Positions 10,801-19,116 of a stretch of DNA of 64,000 bases are shown here, piece by piece. The notes beneath the pieces are model-generated. The model ran no database searches, was not told where the DNA came from, and saw only the letters and a program-made list of their open reading frames with translations. The DNA is taken from the NCBI GenBank assembly GCA_021792135.1, contig JAJYVF010000019.1:1-64000 (forward strand), read 5' to 3'. The stretch's first letter is position 1, and the number at the start of each line of letters is the position of its first letter. A program made the translations under genes and the position numbers. The stretch is from Acidobacteriota bacterium. GTDB lineage: Bacteria; Acidobacteriota; Terriglobia; Terriglobales; Acidobacteriaceae.

Positions 10801-11344
10801 TCCCGCCTCCGCGCGACCCTACGGCTGGATCTGCGCCGTTGGCCAGTTGCGCGATGTAGACCCAGTTCCTCCCATTGAGCGGAACATGATCGATCGTCTC
10901 CGCGCTCATGGTCTGGCCAACGGAGCCTTCCTGGGTCTGCATCAGGGGCGGCGCCGTGGTGACGGTGACGGTCTGGCTTACTTCACCGGGCTGCAGGACG
11001 AGACCGACGTTCAGCCGCTGCTGTACGTCCAGGTGAACGTTTTCCTGGGTTGTAGTCTGAAATCCCCTCGCCGTCGCCGACAGCCTGTAATTGCCGATCT
11101 TGATGGGCGAGAAAGTGTAAATCCCGTGGCCGTCCGACCTGGCGTGGAGCACCAGTCCTGTATCGGTGCTGGTCAGGGTGACGTCAGCGTTTGGAACGAC
11201 AGCGCCGGAAGTGTCGGTTACGACGCCGGTTATGGTTCCCTGGTCGAGCTGCGCCCATGTCAGCGGGGCGGAGATCAGGAAAGCGAGGAACGCAGATGCG
11301 ATCAACGGCAGCCGATGGACGCTGCAGAATCGTCTGGGCAGCAA
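7814..11344 (-). CDS. TonB-dependent receptor, Oar-like with N-terminal carboxypeptidase-regulatory domain
   Basis: 1176 aa. The start is TTG at 11344, supported by GGAGG about 9 bases upstream and a good signal peptide (hydrophobic residues about 12-28, ending T-W-A-Q). Domain order: carboxypeptidase-regulatory-like Ig fold (about 30-115, G-x-I-T-G-V-V-T-D-T-S-G-A-V-V), plug domain (about 125-230, V-P-L-N-G-R-N-W then F-I-L-D-G-V-D-N-N), then a very large outer-membrane beta-barrel ending in an aromatic residue (K-Y-Q-F). Such acidobacterial receptors probably import or bind large glycans or peptides, but the ligand is unknown. No SusD gene is adjacent, as is usual in this phylum. Downstream genes at 6325, 5153 and 3948 follow on the same strand with a 58-base gap and then overlaps. 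Confidence 0.9.
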   Translation of the reverse strand: MLPRRFCSVHRLPLIASAFLAFLISAPLTWAQLDQGTITGVVTDTSGAVVPNADVTLTSTDTGLVLHARSDGHGIYTFSPIKIGNYRLSATARGFQTTTQENVHLDVQQRLNVGLVLQPGEVSQTVTVTTAPPLMQTQEGSVGQTMSAETIDHVPLNGRNWVYIAQLANGADPAVGSRGGGTGDFEANGQRAEENDFILDGVDNNSNVVDFVNGASFVVNPPPDALAEFKIQTGDYSAEFGHSAGATINASIKSGTNQIHGDAWEYFRNNVLDARDFDALTVPAYHENQFGATLGFPIIKDRLFFFGDFQANRIVFGNTQTESVPTPLMRTGNFTELLNTQLTGAAQPIMLYQANSGGTKLQTCNGQQNVMCPGQIDKVAQNILNLYPLPNANGGKTFNNYIVNTNDINNTFQWDTRMDWNLSSKDQTFIRLTYYNEPGYDPPPLGPILDGGGFGNDGSIENLGENLAWSETHIFTPTFTNEVRFGYNFLHDGYLQPNANTNIAPTLGLGGIPFGPAFPDNGGLPYVSIGGLSNFGSTQFFVTNEHENVFQILDNVTKIVGNHSLKLGVDFQSIRFSTIQPPYPRGTYNFSGLYTGNLGASFTGYGVADFLADQNNGANLSNEFKNGDAQWYRSAYFEDDWRTTSNLTLNLGLRYDFYQPYKDVGGYQATYYVTGPTGPGFGKAVYQIPVQQRNFPLASSFTSLLAANNIDLQYVNNPALVNAQHLNFAPRFGASFASDSKTVWRTGFGLFYGGLESIGYYPNLGENYPFQFSDSFVAPNCTAASCPSISDPAYGGVSLENGFSIPLAKGLSNYISTPALRGKDHNVHTPYSMDWNLSVERELTNNIAATLAYVGTASRHLEVFPDPNNYFALVNPSVDPQPYRPFPGFGGTAYTNYAGMSDYNAMQAKLQKRMSNGLNFLATYTWAHSLDDAPTPLGSTADGGFRNNNLIPISQDYSNSPFDTRQRFTFNGYYDLPFGVGRAHLNRSGLLNEVAGGWSSNLTFFAQTGNPITVYPNISTAAGGAARAMLIGDPFKAGGTPPPSNPNVTCAAKVRNLKNWFNPCAFANPLPGPNIAPGTLVTSHAQVLQYLGGKRNQTFGPGYERINMSMFKNFTTWREQYLQFRADIFNVLNTPAYGYPSVTNINSNGGQITSPRFFQNFTPDARFFQLAMKYQF

Positions 11345-11461
11345 GCGGGTATACCTCCCTGAGATTTGTCATCTTTCTCAATTGCTGGACCCGAACTAGC
11401 TACTTGCGTGTTCCCTGGGGTACTGGCCTCTTTCTTATCAATCAATTCGCCATTGGTGGAA

Positions 11462-11491
11462 TATTTATCTCATGCGAAAGATGGCTGTCAA
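11462..11491 (-). promoter_or_regulatory. Candidate sigma-70 promoter for TonB receptor operon
   Basis: On the minus strand a perfect TTGACA (11491-11486) is followed after 16-17 bases by an AT-rich -10-like stretch (GATAAATAT, 11469-11461). It lies about 115-145 bases before the TTG start, giving a leader of about 110 bases. Confidence 0.5.
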
Positions 11492-11517
11492 GGTTGCGCG
11501 CCCAGGTTGCGCGCCCA
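11492..11517. repeat. 13-bp tandem direct repeat abutting the -35 box
   Basis: GGTTGCGCGCCCA occurs twice without spacer (11492-11504 and 11505-11517). Read on the minus strand, the pair ends exactly at the first T of the TTGACA. This is a plausible binding site for an activator or repressor of the receptor operon. Confidence 0.55.
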
Positions 11518-11705
11518 GGGCACGCCGATCCGAGGGAAAGGCGGGTGCTCATCCGGTCCTGCCTTTCGGGCGATGGGCGCGTCAGCAGAAAAGGGGACAG
11601 CGAAACTTCGCATCGAAATTACTCTCTGGTAAACCATCGCGGAATGTAGAAGATACGTGGCCGGAGGATGGCCGGACCCCGGAGTCCGGCCGGACTCAGG
11701 AACGA

Positions 11706-14039
11706 TCATTGCGGCAGCGCATAGGCGATGACGGAATCGCTGAGCAGGGGTGCGCCGACGAGCCCCCCGCCGGTTGCCACGATTGCGACGTATTGTTTGC
11801 CGTGGGCGTCGGAATATGTCACCGGAATCGCTTCGGCGGCTGCGGGCAGTCTTACGGTCCAGATTTCCCTGCCGGTCCTGGTGTCGAAGGCGCGAAAGCG
11901 CGCGTCGTCGGTTGCGCCGATGAAGGTCAGGCCGCTGGCCGTGAGGATAGGCCCGCCGAGGCCGGGACGACCGGTGTTCTGCTTTCCTTTTGGCAGGATG
12001 TCGGTCACTCCCAGCGTCGAGCGCCAGGCGATCTTTCCCGTATTTACATTGACGGCGACCAGCTGGCCCCAGGGCAGCGGAGTACAGGGCAGATGATCCT
12101 TTACGTCCCAGAAGCGCGTATATCCGGCGAGGGGGCCGGAGTTCGAGTAACTGCCATCGGGATTGCGAACAATCCGCATGGGCTGTCCGAGGTTATTTAC
12201 GTTGACAACATACAAGCCGAGTCTCGGGTCGAAAGCTCCGCCATAGTAATTTACGCCTCCATGGGTACCTGGAAGTGTAACGGAGTACTGGTTGTACCGG
12301 GGCGGAGTGTAGGGCACGGGGCTCAGGTACATATTATTGTCGTGGACGTATTTTTCGCAGAACTCCTTCAGCGCGGGGGTTTTGTTATACAGGTCGGCGT
12401 CGGTGATGGTGTCTTCCGAAAGCGGCGGAGGCGTGACGGGAAACGGCTGCGTTGGCCAGGCGTGCTCCCCAGGCACGTTGCTGGACGGGACAGGACGCTC
12501 TTTGACACCGAAGATTGGTTTCCCGGTGAGACGATTCAAAATGAACATGAGGCCGGTCTTGTTGACAACGACGACGGCCGGAATGGTTCGCCCATTGCGG
12601 TGAACGCTGATAAGGGTCGGCGGAGCCTCTGCATCATAGTCCCAGATATCGTGGTGAACGATCTGGAAATACCAGAGCAGCCTGCCGGTGGCCGCGTCGG
12701 CGGCCACGACGGAGCTTCCGAAGAGGTTCTTACCGGGACGGTCAACGCCTACGCGGTCGTTGTTGGGCGCACCGAAGGGCATATAGACAATGCCGCGAGC
12801 GGCATCCACCGACATGTAACCCCAGACGTTCACGCCGGAGCGGTTCTTCCAGCTGTCGCCGCCCCAGGTATCGTGGCCGGTCTCACCGGGACGGGGAACG
12901 GAATGGAAGGTCCATACAAGCTTGCCGGTGCGGGCGTCCCAGGCGCGGGTATCGCCGGCGGGACCGATGCCGCCGTTGAGACCTCCCGGACCCTCGCCCG
13001 TTCCGGCACCGGTGATGATGAGGTCCTTATAGATGACCGGCGGCGAGGGCAGGGAGTAGGGCTTGTCCATTCCGGAGGTCATGACCTCGGGCGTTTTCAG
13101 ATTGACTGAACCGTTATTCCCGAACTCGGTGTTGATGCGGCCGGTGGCTGCACTGATGGAATAAAGCCGTCCGCCGCGCGTACCGAAGATAATGGCAGGG
13201 GGATGGCTGGCATCACCTGGCCAGTAACTGGCGCCTCGCAGGGAGCACTGATCGCCGCCGGGGATATTAAATTTCCAGATCAGCCTTCCGGTGGCGGAGT
13301 CGAGCGCGACGATCTGACTGTAAGGCGTGGCCACATACATGGTTGGGCCGATGACCAGCGGCTGATCTTCTGAGGGGTGGTATTTGATGAAATTGAATCC
13401 CGGCTGGCCCTGAAGCGAGGAAACGCTATTCGCAGGTTTCATGTGGTAAACCCATGCCACCCGCAGCTTACTAACATTCGCCGGAGTGATCTGGGTCAGG
13501 GTGGAATAGCGCATGCCGGCCGGATCGCCGCCGACAACCGGCCAGTTCCCTGCCCTGTCGAATGGGCCTGTTTCGGCAATGCCGCCGTCGGCAACGGGCG
13601 CAGCTGGTGCTTCCGGGCTGGTGGGCGGCGCGGCCCCAGGTGCGCTGGCGGAGGGAGCCGGAGCGGTCGGGCCATTCGGGGCCGGAAAGGATCTCGCGAG
13701 ATATCTTGTAATCTCGTCGAACTGCGGGTCGGTTGCTACCGCACCGCGAGCAGCCATGACCTGAACCAGGTCGTACCACTGCTGCGGGGTAAGGCGCTTT
13801 GAGGCGGACACTTCCGGCGAATGGCAATGGGAACATACCTTAATGGTCAGATCACGGCCGGTTCCGGGCGGCAGGAGCTTATAATCCGGCGCGGCAAGCG
13901 CGTGCGAAGTAGGGGTATTTTGCGCAAACGCCGGTCGTGGCAGAGCGGAGAAAAGAAGGCCAAGGGCGCATGAGTAATAGAGAGCCCGACGAGCAAGGCG
14001 GGGGAGTCGTTCAGGCATAAGCACGATTTGTTGGTACAT
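11706..14039 (-). CDS. PQQ-dependent dehydrogenase with N-terminal cytochrome c domain
   Basis: 777 aa. Signal peptide about residues 15-40 (ending P-A-F-A-Q). A heme-binding C-S-H-C-H motif (C69-H73) lies in an N-terminal cytochrome c domain. A Pro/Ala-rich linker follows (about 120-155). The rest is an eight-bladed PQQ propeller with repeated A-x-D-x-x-T-G-R/K-x-x-W docking motifs (A-L-D-S-A-T-G-R-L-I-W, A-D-A-A-T-G-R-L-L-W, F-D-T-R-T-G-R-E-I-W). The likely role is periplasmic oxidation of an alcohol or sugar with electrons passed to the fused heme. Most type-II quinohemoproteins carry the heme domain at the C-terminus, so the N-terminal position is notable. The gene follows the GH97 gene by 55 bases on the same strand and may share its promoter. 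No ribosome site is obvious before the ATG at 14039; a second in-frame ATG exists at 14018. Confidence 0.85.
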   Translation of the reverse strand: MYQQIVLMPERLPRLARRALYYSCALGLLFSALPRPAFAQNTPTSHALAAPDYKLLPPGTGRDLTIKVCSHCHSPEVSASKRLTPQQWYDLVQVMAARGAVATDPQFDEITRYLARSFPAPNGPTAPAPSASAPGAAPPTSPEAPAAPVADGGIAETGPFDRAGNWPVVGGDPAGMRYSTLTQITPANVSKLRVAWVYHMKPANSVSSLQGQPGFNFIKYHPSEDQPLVIGPTMYVATPYSQIVALDSATGRLIWKFNIPGGDQCSLRGASYWPGDASHPPAIIFGTRGGRLYSISAATGRINTEFGNNGSVNLKTPEVMTSGMDKPYSLPSPPVIYKDLIITGAGTGEGPGGLNGGIGPAGDTRAWDARTGKLVWTFHSVPRPGETGHDTWGGDSWKNRSGVNVWGYMSVDAARGIVYMPFGAPNNDRVGVDRPGKNLFGSSVVAADAATGRLLWYFQIVHHDIWDYDAEAPPTLISVHRNGRTIPAVVVVNKTGLMFILNRLTGKPIFGVKERPVPSSNVPGEHAWPTQPFPVTPPPLSEDTITDADLYNKTPALKEFCEKYVHDNNMYLSPVPYTPPRYNQYSVTLPGTHGGVNYYGGAFDPRLGLYVVNVNNLGQPMRIVRNPDGSYSNSGPLAGYTRFWDVKDHLPCTPLPWGQLVAVNVNTGKIAWRSTLGVTDILPKGKQNTGRPGLGGPILTASGLTFIGATDDARFRAFDTRTGREIWTVRLPAAAEAIPVTYSDAHGKQYVAIVATGGGLVGAPLLSDSVIAYALPQ

Positions 14040-14094
14040 TGGGCGAGGCCTCCATCCATTCAGCGGGATCTGTTACAGAGCTGCCCCCGCGCGA

Positions 14095-16182
14095 TCAGGA
14101 GCTGGGCACAAAGCGGATGGCGCAGCCGCCTCCCGGCGCAAGATGAAGATGCAGAGTATCGCTCTGCTGCACGGTTTTCCTCTCAATGGATACGTGCTGC
14201 GGGAAGCGCTCCGCATCGGGTGCATCCTGATAGATTTCGGCGCTGTACTGGCCGGTACCAAGAAAATTCAAAGGAAGAGTGATGTCGCGAGGGGTCCAGT
14301 TGGTGATGGAGCCGACGTACCAGTCACTTCCCTTGCGACGAGCGATCGTCACGGTTTCGGATGGGTAACCCTGGAGTGTACGGGTCTCGTCCCAGGCCGC
14401 GGGAACATCCTTGATGAACTGGAAGGCGGGCTGATTCTGATAAGCCTGGGGCGCGTCGGAAACCATCTGGAAGGGATCGTAATCGATCACGTAGAGCGCG
14501 AGCTGCTGGCAACGGGTGCCAAGGACCATCGGCCGCAGATCGCGCGGGACGAACTGGGCTTCCGTGGCGTTATCGAAGCCACCGGGCGTGTAATCCATGG
14601 GGCCGTTGAGGAGCCGCGTGAAGGGGAGGGTTGTGCGATGGAGAGGATCGTCGCGGTAACTCCACTTTGAATATTCCATGCCGAGCACCGCTTCATAACC
14701 GAGGACATTGGGATAAGTACGGCTGATTCCCCAGGGAGTGGTCGTGCCGTGGAAGTCGAGCATCAGGTGATGTTCGGCAGCAAGGCGCGCCGCGCGGTAA
14801 TAAAACTCGACGCCGGGCTGATCGCCGCGCTGGAGGAAGTCGATCTTCACGCCGGCGACCCCCCATTTTTCGTAGAGAGGGAAGGCCTTGTCCATCTGGA
14901 GGACAGTTGCGTTATAGGAGGTCCAGATCCAGATCTTCACCCCTTTGCGAGCGGCATACCGCACGACCGCCGGCACATCGATATTGCCGCTCATCTGGGT
15001 GATGTCATCGCGCTTTGACCATCCGGCATCAATGAGCATGTAACGGAAGCCGGACTGCGCGGCGAAATCAACGAAGTACCTCATGGTCGCCGTTGTATCT
15101 GCAGAAACGCCATCGGGACCGGTATCGCCATTCCACCAGTCCCAGGCCGTCTTGCCGGCGTGAATCCAGCTTGTATCCGCAAGGGCATTCGGCGGGTTCA
15201 GATCGTCGATGATGTTGGACGCGATGAACTCGCCGGGATGATCGGCGATCTCCAGCACGCGCCAGGCGGAGTGATGCGGCAGGGGGCCGGCTACCGCGAC
15301 GGTGGGCGATGCGGGGGGATCGTCGAAGCGGGGTGCTAGAACAGTCTGCATGCGAAACTGGCCGCGGGAGCCGGAGTAGTCGTCCGCACCGCCGCTGGTC
15401 AGATACATGACGCTGTTGCCCTCAAGATCGGCTTCGGTGACGGCGAGCCAGCCCCCACCGGGAATGTGCGTCAGGAACGGAAGGCCGATAAGCATTGCGG
15501 CCGGCGTTCCGCCCTGCGTACCAAAGGCGCTGATGTGCAGCGGATGCACGTATTCGCTCTCGAAGGCAGAGCGGAAGTTCGGCAACTCGAGCGCCCAGGC
15601 GGTTGCGTCCTTAGTGAAATCGAATTCGGTGTGTTCTTCGTGGAGGTCATAGCTCCGCAGGCCGGGCTGCTCGGGAACGACATAGCGGAAGGCGAGAGCG
15701 CCGTTATAGGCGCGGGCTTCCATGATGAGCGTGCGGCGCGGCTCGTCGGGCTCGGTGAGCTTGACCGCGAGGCGGTTGTAAGCATCATTTACGTGGCTGG
15801 TCTTGCCGGCAATTTCCGTATAGTCGTCGACCCCGGAGCCAGGGGTGGCCTGCACAATGCGGACATTGTCGCCGAGGGGTCGCGCTCCAGCGAGCCCCAG
15901 GCTGAGGCCGGAGTTTTCGAGGATCGTCCTGCCGTCGAAGGTGACGCTGTAGACCAGGTGTCCGCTTCCCGCGGTCGCACGGCCATCATGCAGAACGGCA
16001 AACTCGAGCTGGAGGCGGTGGTCCGGCGAGGTGACGGCGGGCGTTTCAGAGGTGGCCTGCGCCCGCGAGATGAACGGGACTCCGATGAGCAGCGGAAGGA
16101 TAGCCGCTGCCAGCCCGAAACGACGGCCGGCAACGACGCACGAGGCAGAGGCAAAGCGATGAAGCCGTCTTTGGCAGGTCAC
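14095..16182 (-). CDS. GH97 glycoside hydrolase (alpha-glucosidase/alpha-galactosidase family)
   Basis: 695 aa from a GTG start at 16182, chosen because GGAG lies 7 bases upstream and a signal peptide follows at once (about residues 20-42, ending S-R-A-Q-A). The frame stays open a further 57 codons upstream, but those residues are low-complexity and lack a ribosome site. The N-terminal beta-super-sandwich (about 45-300) precedes a TIM barrel with T-A-W-D-W-W-N-G and G-V-K-I-D-F. The final beta-domain contains D-W-Y-V-G-S-I-T-N-W. The Asp in K-I-D-F suggests a retaining, alpha-galactosidase-like member rather than an inverting SusB-like one. This is inference from family knowledge. The enzyme is calcium-dependent in known members and acts in the periplasm. 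Confidence 0.88.
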   Translation of the reverse strand: MTCQRRLHRFASASCVVAGRRFGLAAAILPLLIGVPFISRAQATSETPAVTSPDHRLQLEFAVLHDGRATAGSGHLVYSVTFDGRTILENSGLSLGLAGARPLGDNVRIVQATPGSGVDDYTEIAGKTSHVNDAYNRLAVKLTEPDEPRRTLIMEARAYNGALAFRYVVPEQPGLRSYDLHEEHTEFDFTKDATAWALELPNFRSAFESEYVHPLHISAFGTQGGTPAAMLIGLPFLTHIPGGGWLAVTEADLEGNSVMYLTSGGADDYSGSRGQFRMQTVLAPRFDDPPASPTVAVAGPLPHHSAWRVLEIADHPGEFIASNIIDDLNPPNALADTSWIHAGKTAWDWWNGDTGPDGVSADTTATMRYFVDFAAQSGFRYMLIDAGWSKRDDITQMSGNIDVPAVVRYAARKGVKIWIWTSYNATVLQMDKAFPLYEKWGVAGVKIDFLQRGDQPGVEFYYRAARLAAEHHLMLDFHGTTTPWGISRTYPNVLGYEAVLGMEYSKWSYRDDPLHRTTLPFTRLLNGPMDYTPGGFDNATEAQFVPRDLRPMVLGTRCQQLALYVIDYDPFQMVSDAPQAYQNQPAFQFIKDVPAAWDETRTLQGYPSETVTIARRKGSDWYVGSITNWTPRDITLPLNFLGTGQYSAEIYQDAPDAERFPQHVSIERKTVQQSDTLHLHLAPGGGCAIRFVPSS

Positions 16183-16542
16183 GGATGGTCTCCAGTGAGT
16201 GGGACTGGCTGAGCAGCAACAGAGTTGCGGACACAACAGAACAGGCGCCGGACGGCCGGCGGAATGGTCGTCGAGGTTCTCAGAGCTGAGGCTGCTAAGA
16301 GGCGGCGCTCCTGACGCGACATCTGGATAAGAGTCGAACCCCGGGGACAACACTTCGCCCGAATTGTACCGCTCCGGGTAGGCCAGCAGAGGTACCGGCG
16401 CTGAGGCTCCGCAAATTTTTGCTGTCCTACGGAGACGACCGGCCGTGTCGCTCGTGCGGCCTCTTCATGGTTCGTTGCCTTTATGTTTGTACGAAGCGCC
16501 GGTATGCGGGCGCTGCTCTCCTTCACGTAAGCTGGTGAATCG
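16183..16542. other. Divergent intergenic region between GH97 and cytochrome genes
   Basis: 360 bases separating the minus-strand GH97 gene from the plus-strand cytochrome c gene. It should hold both promoters. A TACAAT -10-like hexamer for the GH97 direction lies near 16363-16368, but no good -35 box accompanies it. The upstream open frame here is not considered coding. Confidence 0.4.
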
Positions 16543-17448
16543 ATGCTGAGATCCGGGGCGATCGGGAAAGCGAAGCGGCCTGTGGTCCGTCGGGCGTTCG
16601 GGACAATGCTCGCTGCGAGTTGCCTCGTTGCCGCAGGAATCGCGATCGGCCAGGAGCCGCAGACGGGATCTCAGCCCGCCGCCCAGCAGCGGCGTTACCA
16701 GAACATGACTCCGCAGCAGCGCGCCGAAGCGACACGCGAGTTTCTGGGCCTGGGTCCGGAGCCGGACAAAGCGGCCGCCACGCGGGGCGCGCCTCTTTTC
16801 AGAAGGGACTGCGCGTTCTGTCATGGGCCGGAAGCTCGCGGCGCAACGGCGCCGAGCCTGATCACTTCGGACCTGGTGCTGGACGATGATCTCGGGGAGC
16901 ATCTGGTGCCCTTCCTGAAGAAAGGACGGCCGGAGAAGGGCATGCCGGCCTTTGCTGCGGTGCCGGATGATCAGCTGCACGATATCGCCGAGTATCTGCA
17001 CCTGCAAGTGGAGGATGTCGCGAACCGTGGGACCTATCGCCTTCTGAACATTGTGGTGGGCGATGCGGCCAGAGGAAAGTCGTGGGCCGCGTCTCATTGC
17101 ATGTCGTGCCACACCGCGGAGACATTCGCCCATGTTGCGAAGCGGTTTCGCTCGCCGGGGCAACTGCAGCGGGGCTGGATCTGGCCCTCGCGCTCGGGAG
17201 ACCAGTCACTGGCGGTGACGGCGGCAGTAGAGACGCCGGATAGCGCGACGATCGCGGGGCGGGTGACGCAGGTGAGCGATTTCCGCATCACGCTGGTCGA
17301 CGGCCTGGGAGAGACGCACGTAATCGAGCGCAGAGCTGGTGTAGAGGTGCGGATACACGATCCTCTCGCGGCGCATCAGGCCATGATCATGACCTTGACA
17401 AACGAACAGATGCACGACGTGACGGCCTGGCTGGAGACGCTGCGTTGA
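16543..17448 (+). CDS. Exported diheme cytochrome c
   Basis: 301 aa with a signal peptide (about residues 16-36, ending A-I-G-Q). There are two CxxCH sites, C-A-F-C-H (90-94) and C-M-S-C-H (186-190). The first lies in a classical class-I cytochrome c fold, with a Met-ligand candidate in K-G-M-P-A-F. The C-terminal third (about 210-290) is a beta-rich stretch without heme sites. The stop overlaps the next gene by four bases (TTGA), so cytochrome and PQQ dehydrogenase are made together. The natural reading is that this protein is the electron acceptor of the quinoprotein at 17445. Such C-terminal extensions are seen in cytochromes paired with quinoprotein ethanol-type dehydrogenases. Confidence 0.85.
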   Translation: MLRSGAIGKAKRPVVRRAFGTMLAASCLVAAGIAIGQEPQTGSQPAAQQRRYQNMTPQQRAEATREFLGLGPEPDKAAATRGAPLFRRDCAFCHGPEARGATAPSLITSDLVLDDDLGEHLVPFLKKGRPEKGMPAFAAVPDDQLHDIAEYLHLQVEDVANRGTYRLLNIVVGDAARGKSWAASHCMSCHTAETFAHVAKRFRSPGQLQRGWIWPSRSGDQSLAVTAAVETPDSATIAGRVTQVSDFRITLVDGLGETHVIERRAGVEVRIHDPLAAHQAMIMTLTNEQMHDVTAWLETLR

Positions 17449-19058
17449 GGCTGGCGGACGCAATATGGGCGTCAATCGCGACTGTCGCGCTGATGGGTGC
17501 GGCAAGTCCGGGACCGCATGTTTCTCTGGACCCGAAGGAGATTGGGAAGGCGCCGGTCAGCAGCTGGACTACGTTCAACGGCGATTACAGCGGCGAGCGC
17601 TACAGCACACTGACGCAGATTCGCCCCGACAATGTTGACCAGCTTACGGAGCAGTGGGTCTACAGGATTACAGGTGTCGGTGCGCAGCGCGGCGCTCCGG
17701 CTCCCGTGATCAAGTGCACGCCGCTGCTGGTGGAGGGCGTACTCTACATCACAATTCCGGATCACGTGTGGGCGCTGGATGCCCGCACCGGGATGGAACT
17801 CTGGCACTACGTCTGGCGCGACCATGGCGGCCATCTTGTGGGGCAGCGCGGAGTTGCCATCTGGAAGAGCACGGTTTTCTTTGAGACGCCGGATAACTGG
17901 CTGATTGCCCTGCGCACCAATACCGGAAAGGAACTGTGGCGGAAGAATTACGCAGACGCGCGCATGCAGTATTTCTCGACCTCGGCGCCCCTGGTCGTGA
18001 AGAACCACGTGATTGTCGGCGTGGGCGGCGATGCGATGGATATGCCCGGCTTTCTCGATTCGTTCGATCCGCGAACCGGTGCATTGCAGTGGAAATGGTG
18101 GTCCACGCCACGGCGGGGCGATCCCGCGCTGAAGACCTGGCCGAATGAAGCGGCGTCGGACCACGGCGGGGGGATGACCTGGATGCCGGGTACCTATGAT
18201 CCTGATCTCAACCTGCTTTACTGGCCCACAGGCAATACCAATCCTGTCTTCGCCGGTCAGGGGCGGCCGGGGGCGAACTTATGGACCGAATCGATCGTGG
18301 CACTCGATGCCGACACTGGCAAACTGCGGTGGTATTTTCAGCTTTCGCCCCACGACACGCATGACTTCGACAATACGACCGCGCCCGTTCTGTTCGATGC
18401 CGCGGTCCATGGACAGCCTCGCAGGTTACTGGCACAGGCGGCGCGCAATGGTTTCTTCGTAACTCTGGACCGGATAACTGGGATATACCTCGTCATGAAG
18501 CCGTATGTTCCCCTGGACTATTATTCCGGCCTGTCGCCGCAGGGTGAACCGATTCCGATTCCGGATAAGGACCCGTCCGTGGGCGGCTCCATCAACATTG
18601 TGAATGCGACAAACTGGGAGGCTCCGGCTTACAACCCGAAGACCGGGCTGTTCTATGTCAACTCCGCCGAAGGGAAAGCGATTTATTACCTGACGGACGA
18701 CAGCGCGCGGCCATCAGGATACGGGGGTACGATTGAGGGCATCGGCCACACGCGGCGCGTGCTGCAGGCCATCGATCCACTGACGGGCAACGCAGCGTGG
18801 GCACATGTCTATCCGAACCTGAACAACGCGCCGGTGACCGTGGGGCCGAGCATTCTCACCACTGCGAGCAATCTGGTGATCACCGGCGACGATCAGAGGA
18901 ATCTGATTCTTTACGCCGCCGATACAGGCCGCATCCTGTGGCACCACGAACTCGGCGCGAATGAGTCGGGCGGCGTGATCACGTACATGCTGGACGGACG
19001 ACAATATATTGTGTTTGGAGCGGGCGACAGTCTTTGCAGCTGGAGCCTCGCACGGTAA
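17445..19058 (+). CDS. PQQ-dependent alcohol/sugar dehydrogenase
   Basis: 537 aa. The start is a TTG at 17445 that overlaps the TGA of the cytochrome gene, with CTGGAG about 10 bases upstream. Signal peptide about residues 6-22. The propeller has repeated W motifs (A-L-D-A-R-T-G-M-E-L-W, A-L-R-T-N-T-G-K-E-L-W, A-L-D-A-D-T-G-K-L-R-W, Y-A-A-D-T-G-R-I-L-W). P-T-G-N-T-N-P and H-D-T-H-D-F-D are typical of quinoprotein dehydrogenases. No heme motif is present, so it must rely on the coupled diheme cytochrome. At 537 aa it is a compact, heme-free quinoprotein. Substrate unknown. The MFS gene follows after 58 bases and an SDR gene after that, suggesting one metabolic unit. Confidence 0.85.
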   Translation: MRLADAIWASIATVALMGAASPGPHVSLDPKEIGKAPVSSWTTFNGDYSGERYSTLTQIRPDNVDQLTEQWVYRITGVGAQRGAPAPVIKCTPLLVEGVLYITIPDHVWALDARTGMELWHYVWRDHGGHLVGQRGVAIWKSTVFFETPDNWLIALRTNTGKELWRKNYADARMQYFSTSAPLVVKNHVIVGVGGDAMDMPGFLDSFDPRTGALQWKWWSTPRRGDPALKTWPNEAASDHGGGMTWMPGTYDPDLNLLYWPTGNTNPVFAGQGRPGANLWTESIVALDADTGKLRWYFQLSPHDTHDFDNTTAPVLFDAAVHGQPRRLLAQAARNGFFVTLDRITGIYLVMKPYVPLDYYSGLSPQGEPIPIPDKDPSVGGSINIVNATNWEAPAYNPKTGLFYVNSAEGKAIYYLTDDSARPSGYGGTIEGIGHTRRVLQAIDPLTGNAAWAHVYPNLNNAPVTVGPSILTTASNLVITGDDQRNLILYAADTGRILWHHELGANESGGVITYMLDGRQYIVFGAGDSLCSWSLAR

Positions 19059-19116
19059 CTCTTTTTCTCGCGTGCCCCGGAAACAGAACCCGGATCGAAG
19101 GACAAGAGATTCACAG

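Larger units (their letters stand above)
11345..11705. other. 361-base upstream region of TonB receptor gene
   Basis: Non-coding interval between the TonB receptor start and the PQQ dehydrogenase stop, both on the minus strand. It holds a ribosome site (GGAGG near 11354), a promoter-like pair at 11462-11491 and a 13-bp tandem repeat at 11492-11517. Nothing protein-like was recognised here. Confidence 0.6.

Noticed and set aside
16330-16345. GTCGAACCCCGGGG resembling a tRNA T-arm
   Set aside because: No acceptor stem, anticodon arm or CCA-compatible pairing around it.
16183-16353. N-terminal extension of the GH97 frame
   Set aside because: The added 57 residues are low-complexity and precede, rather than form, the signal peptide. 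The GTG at 16182 has a well-spaced GGAG.
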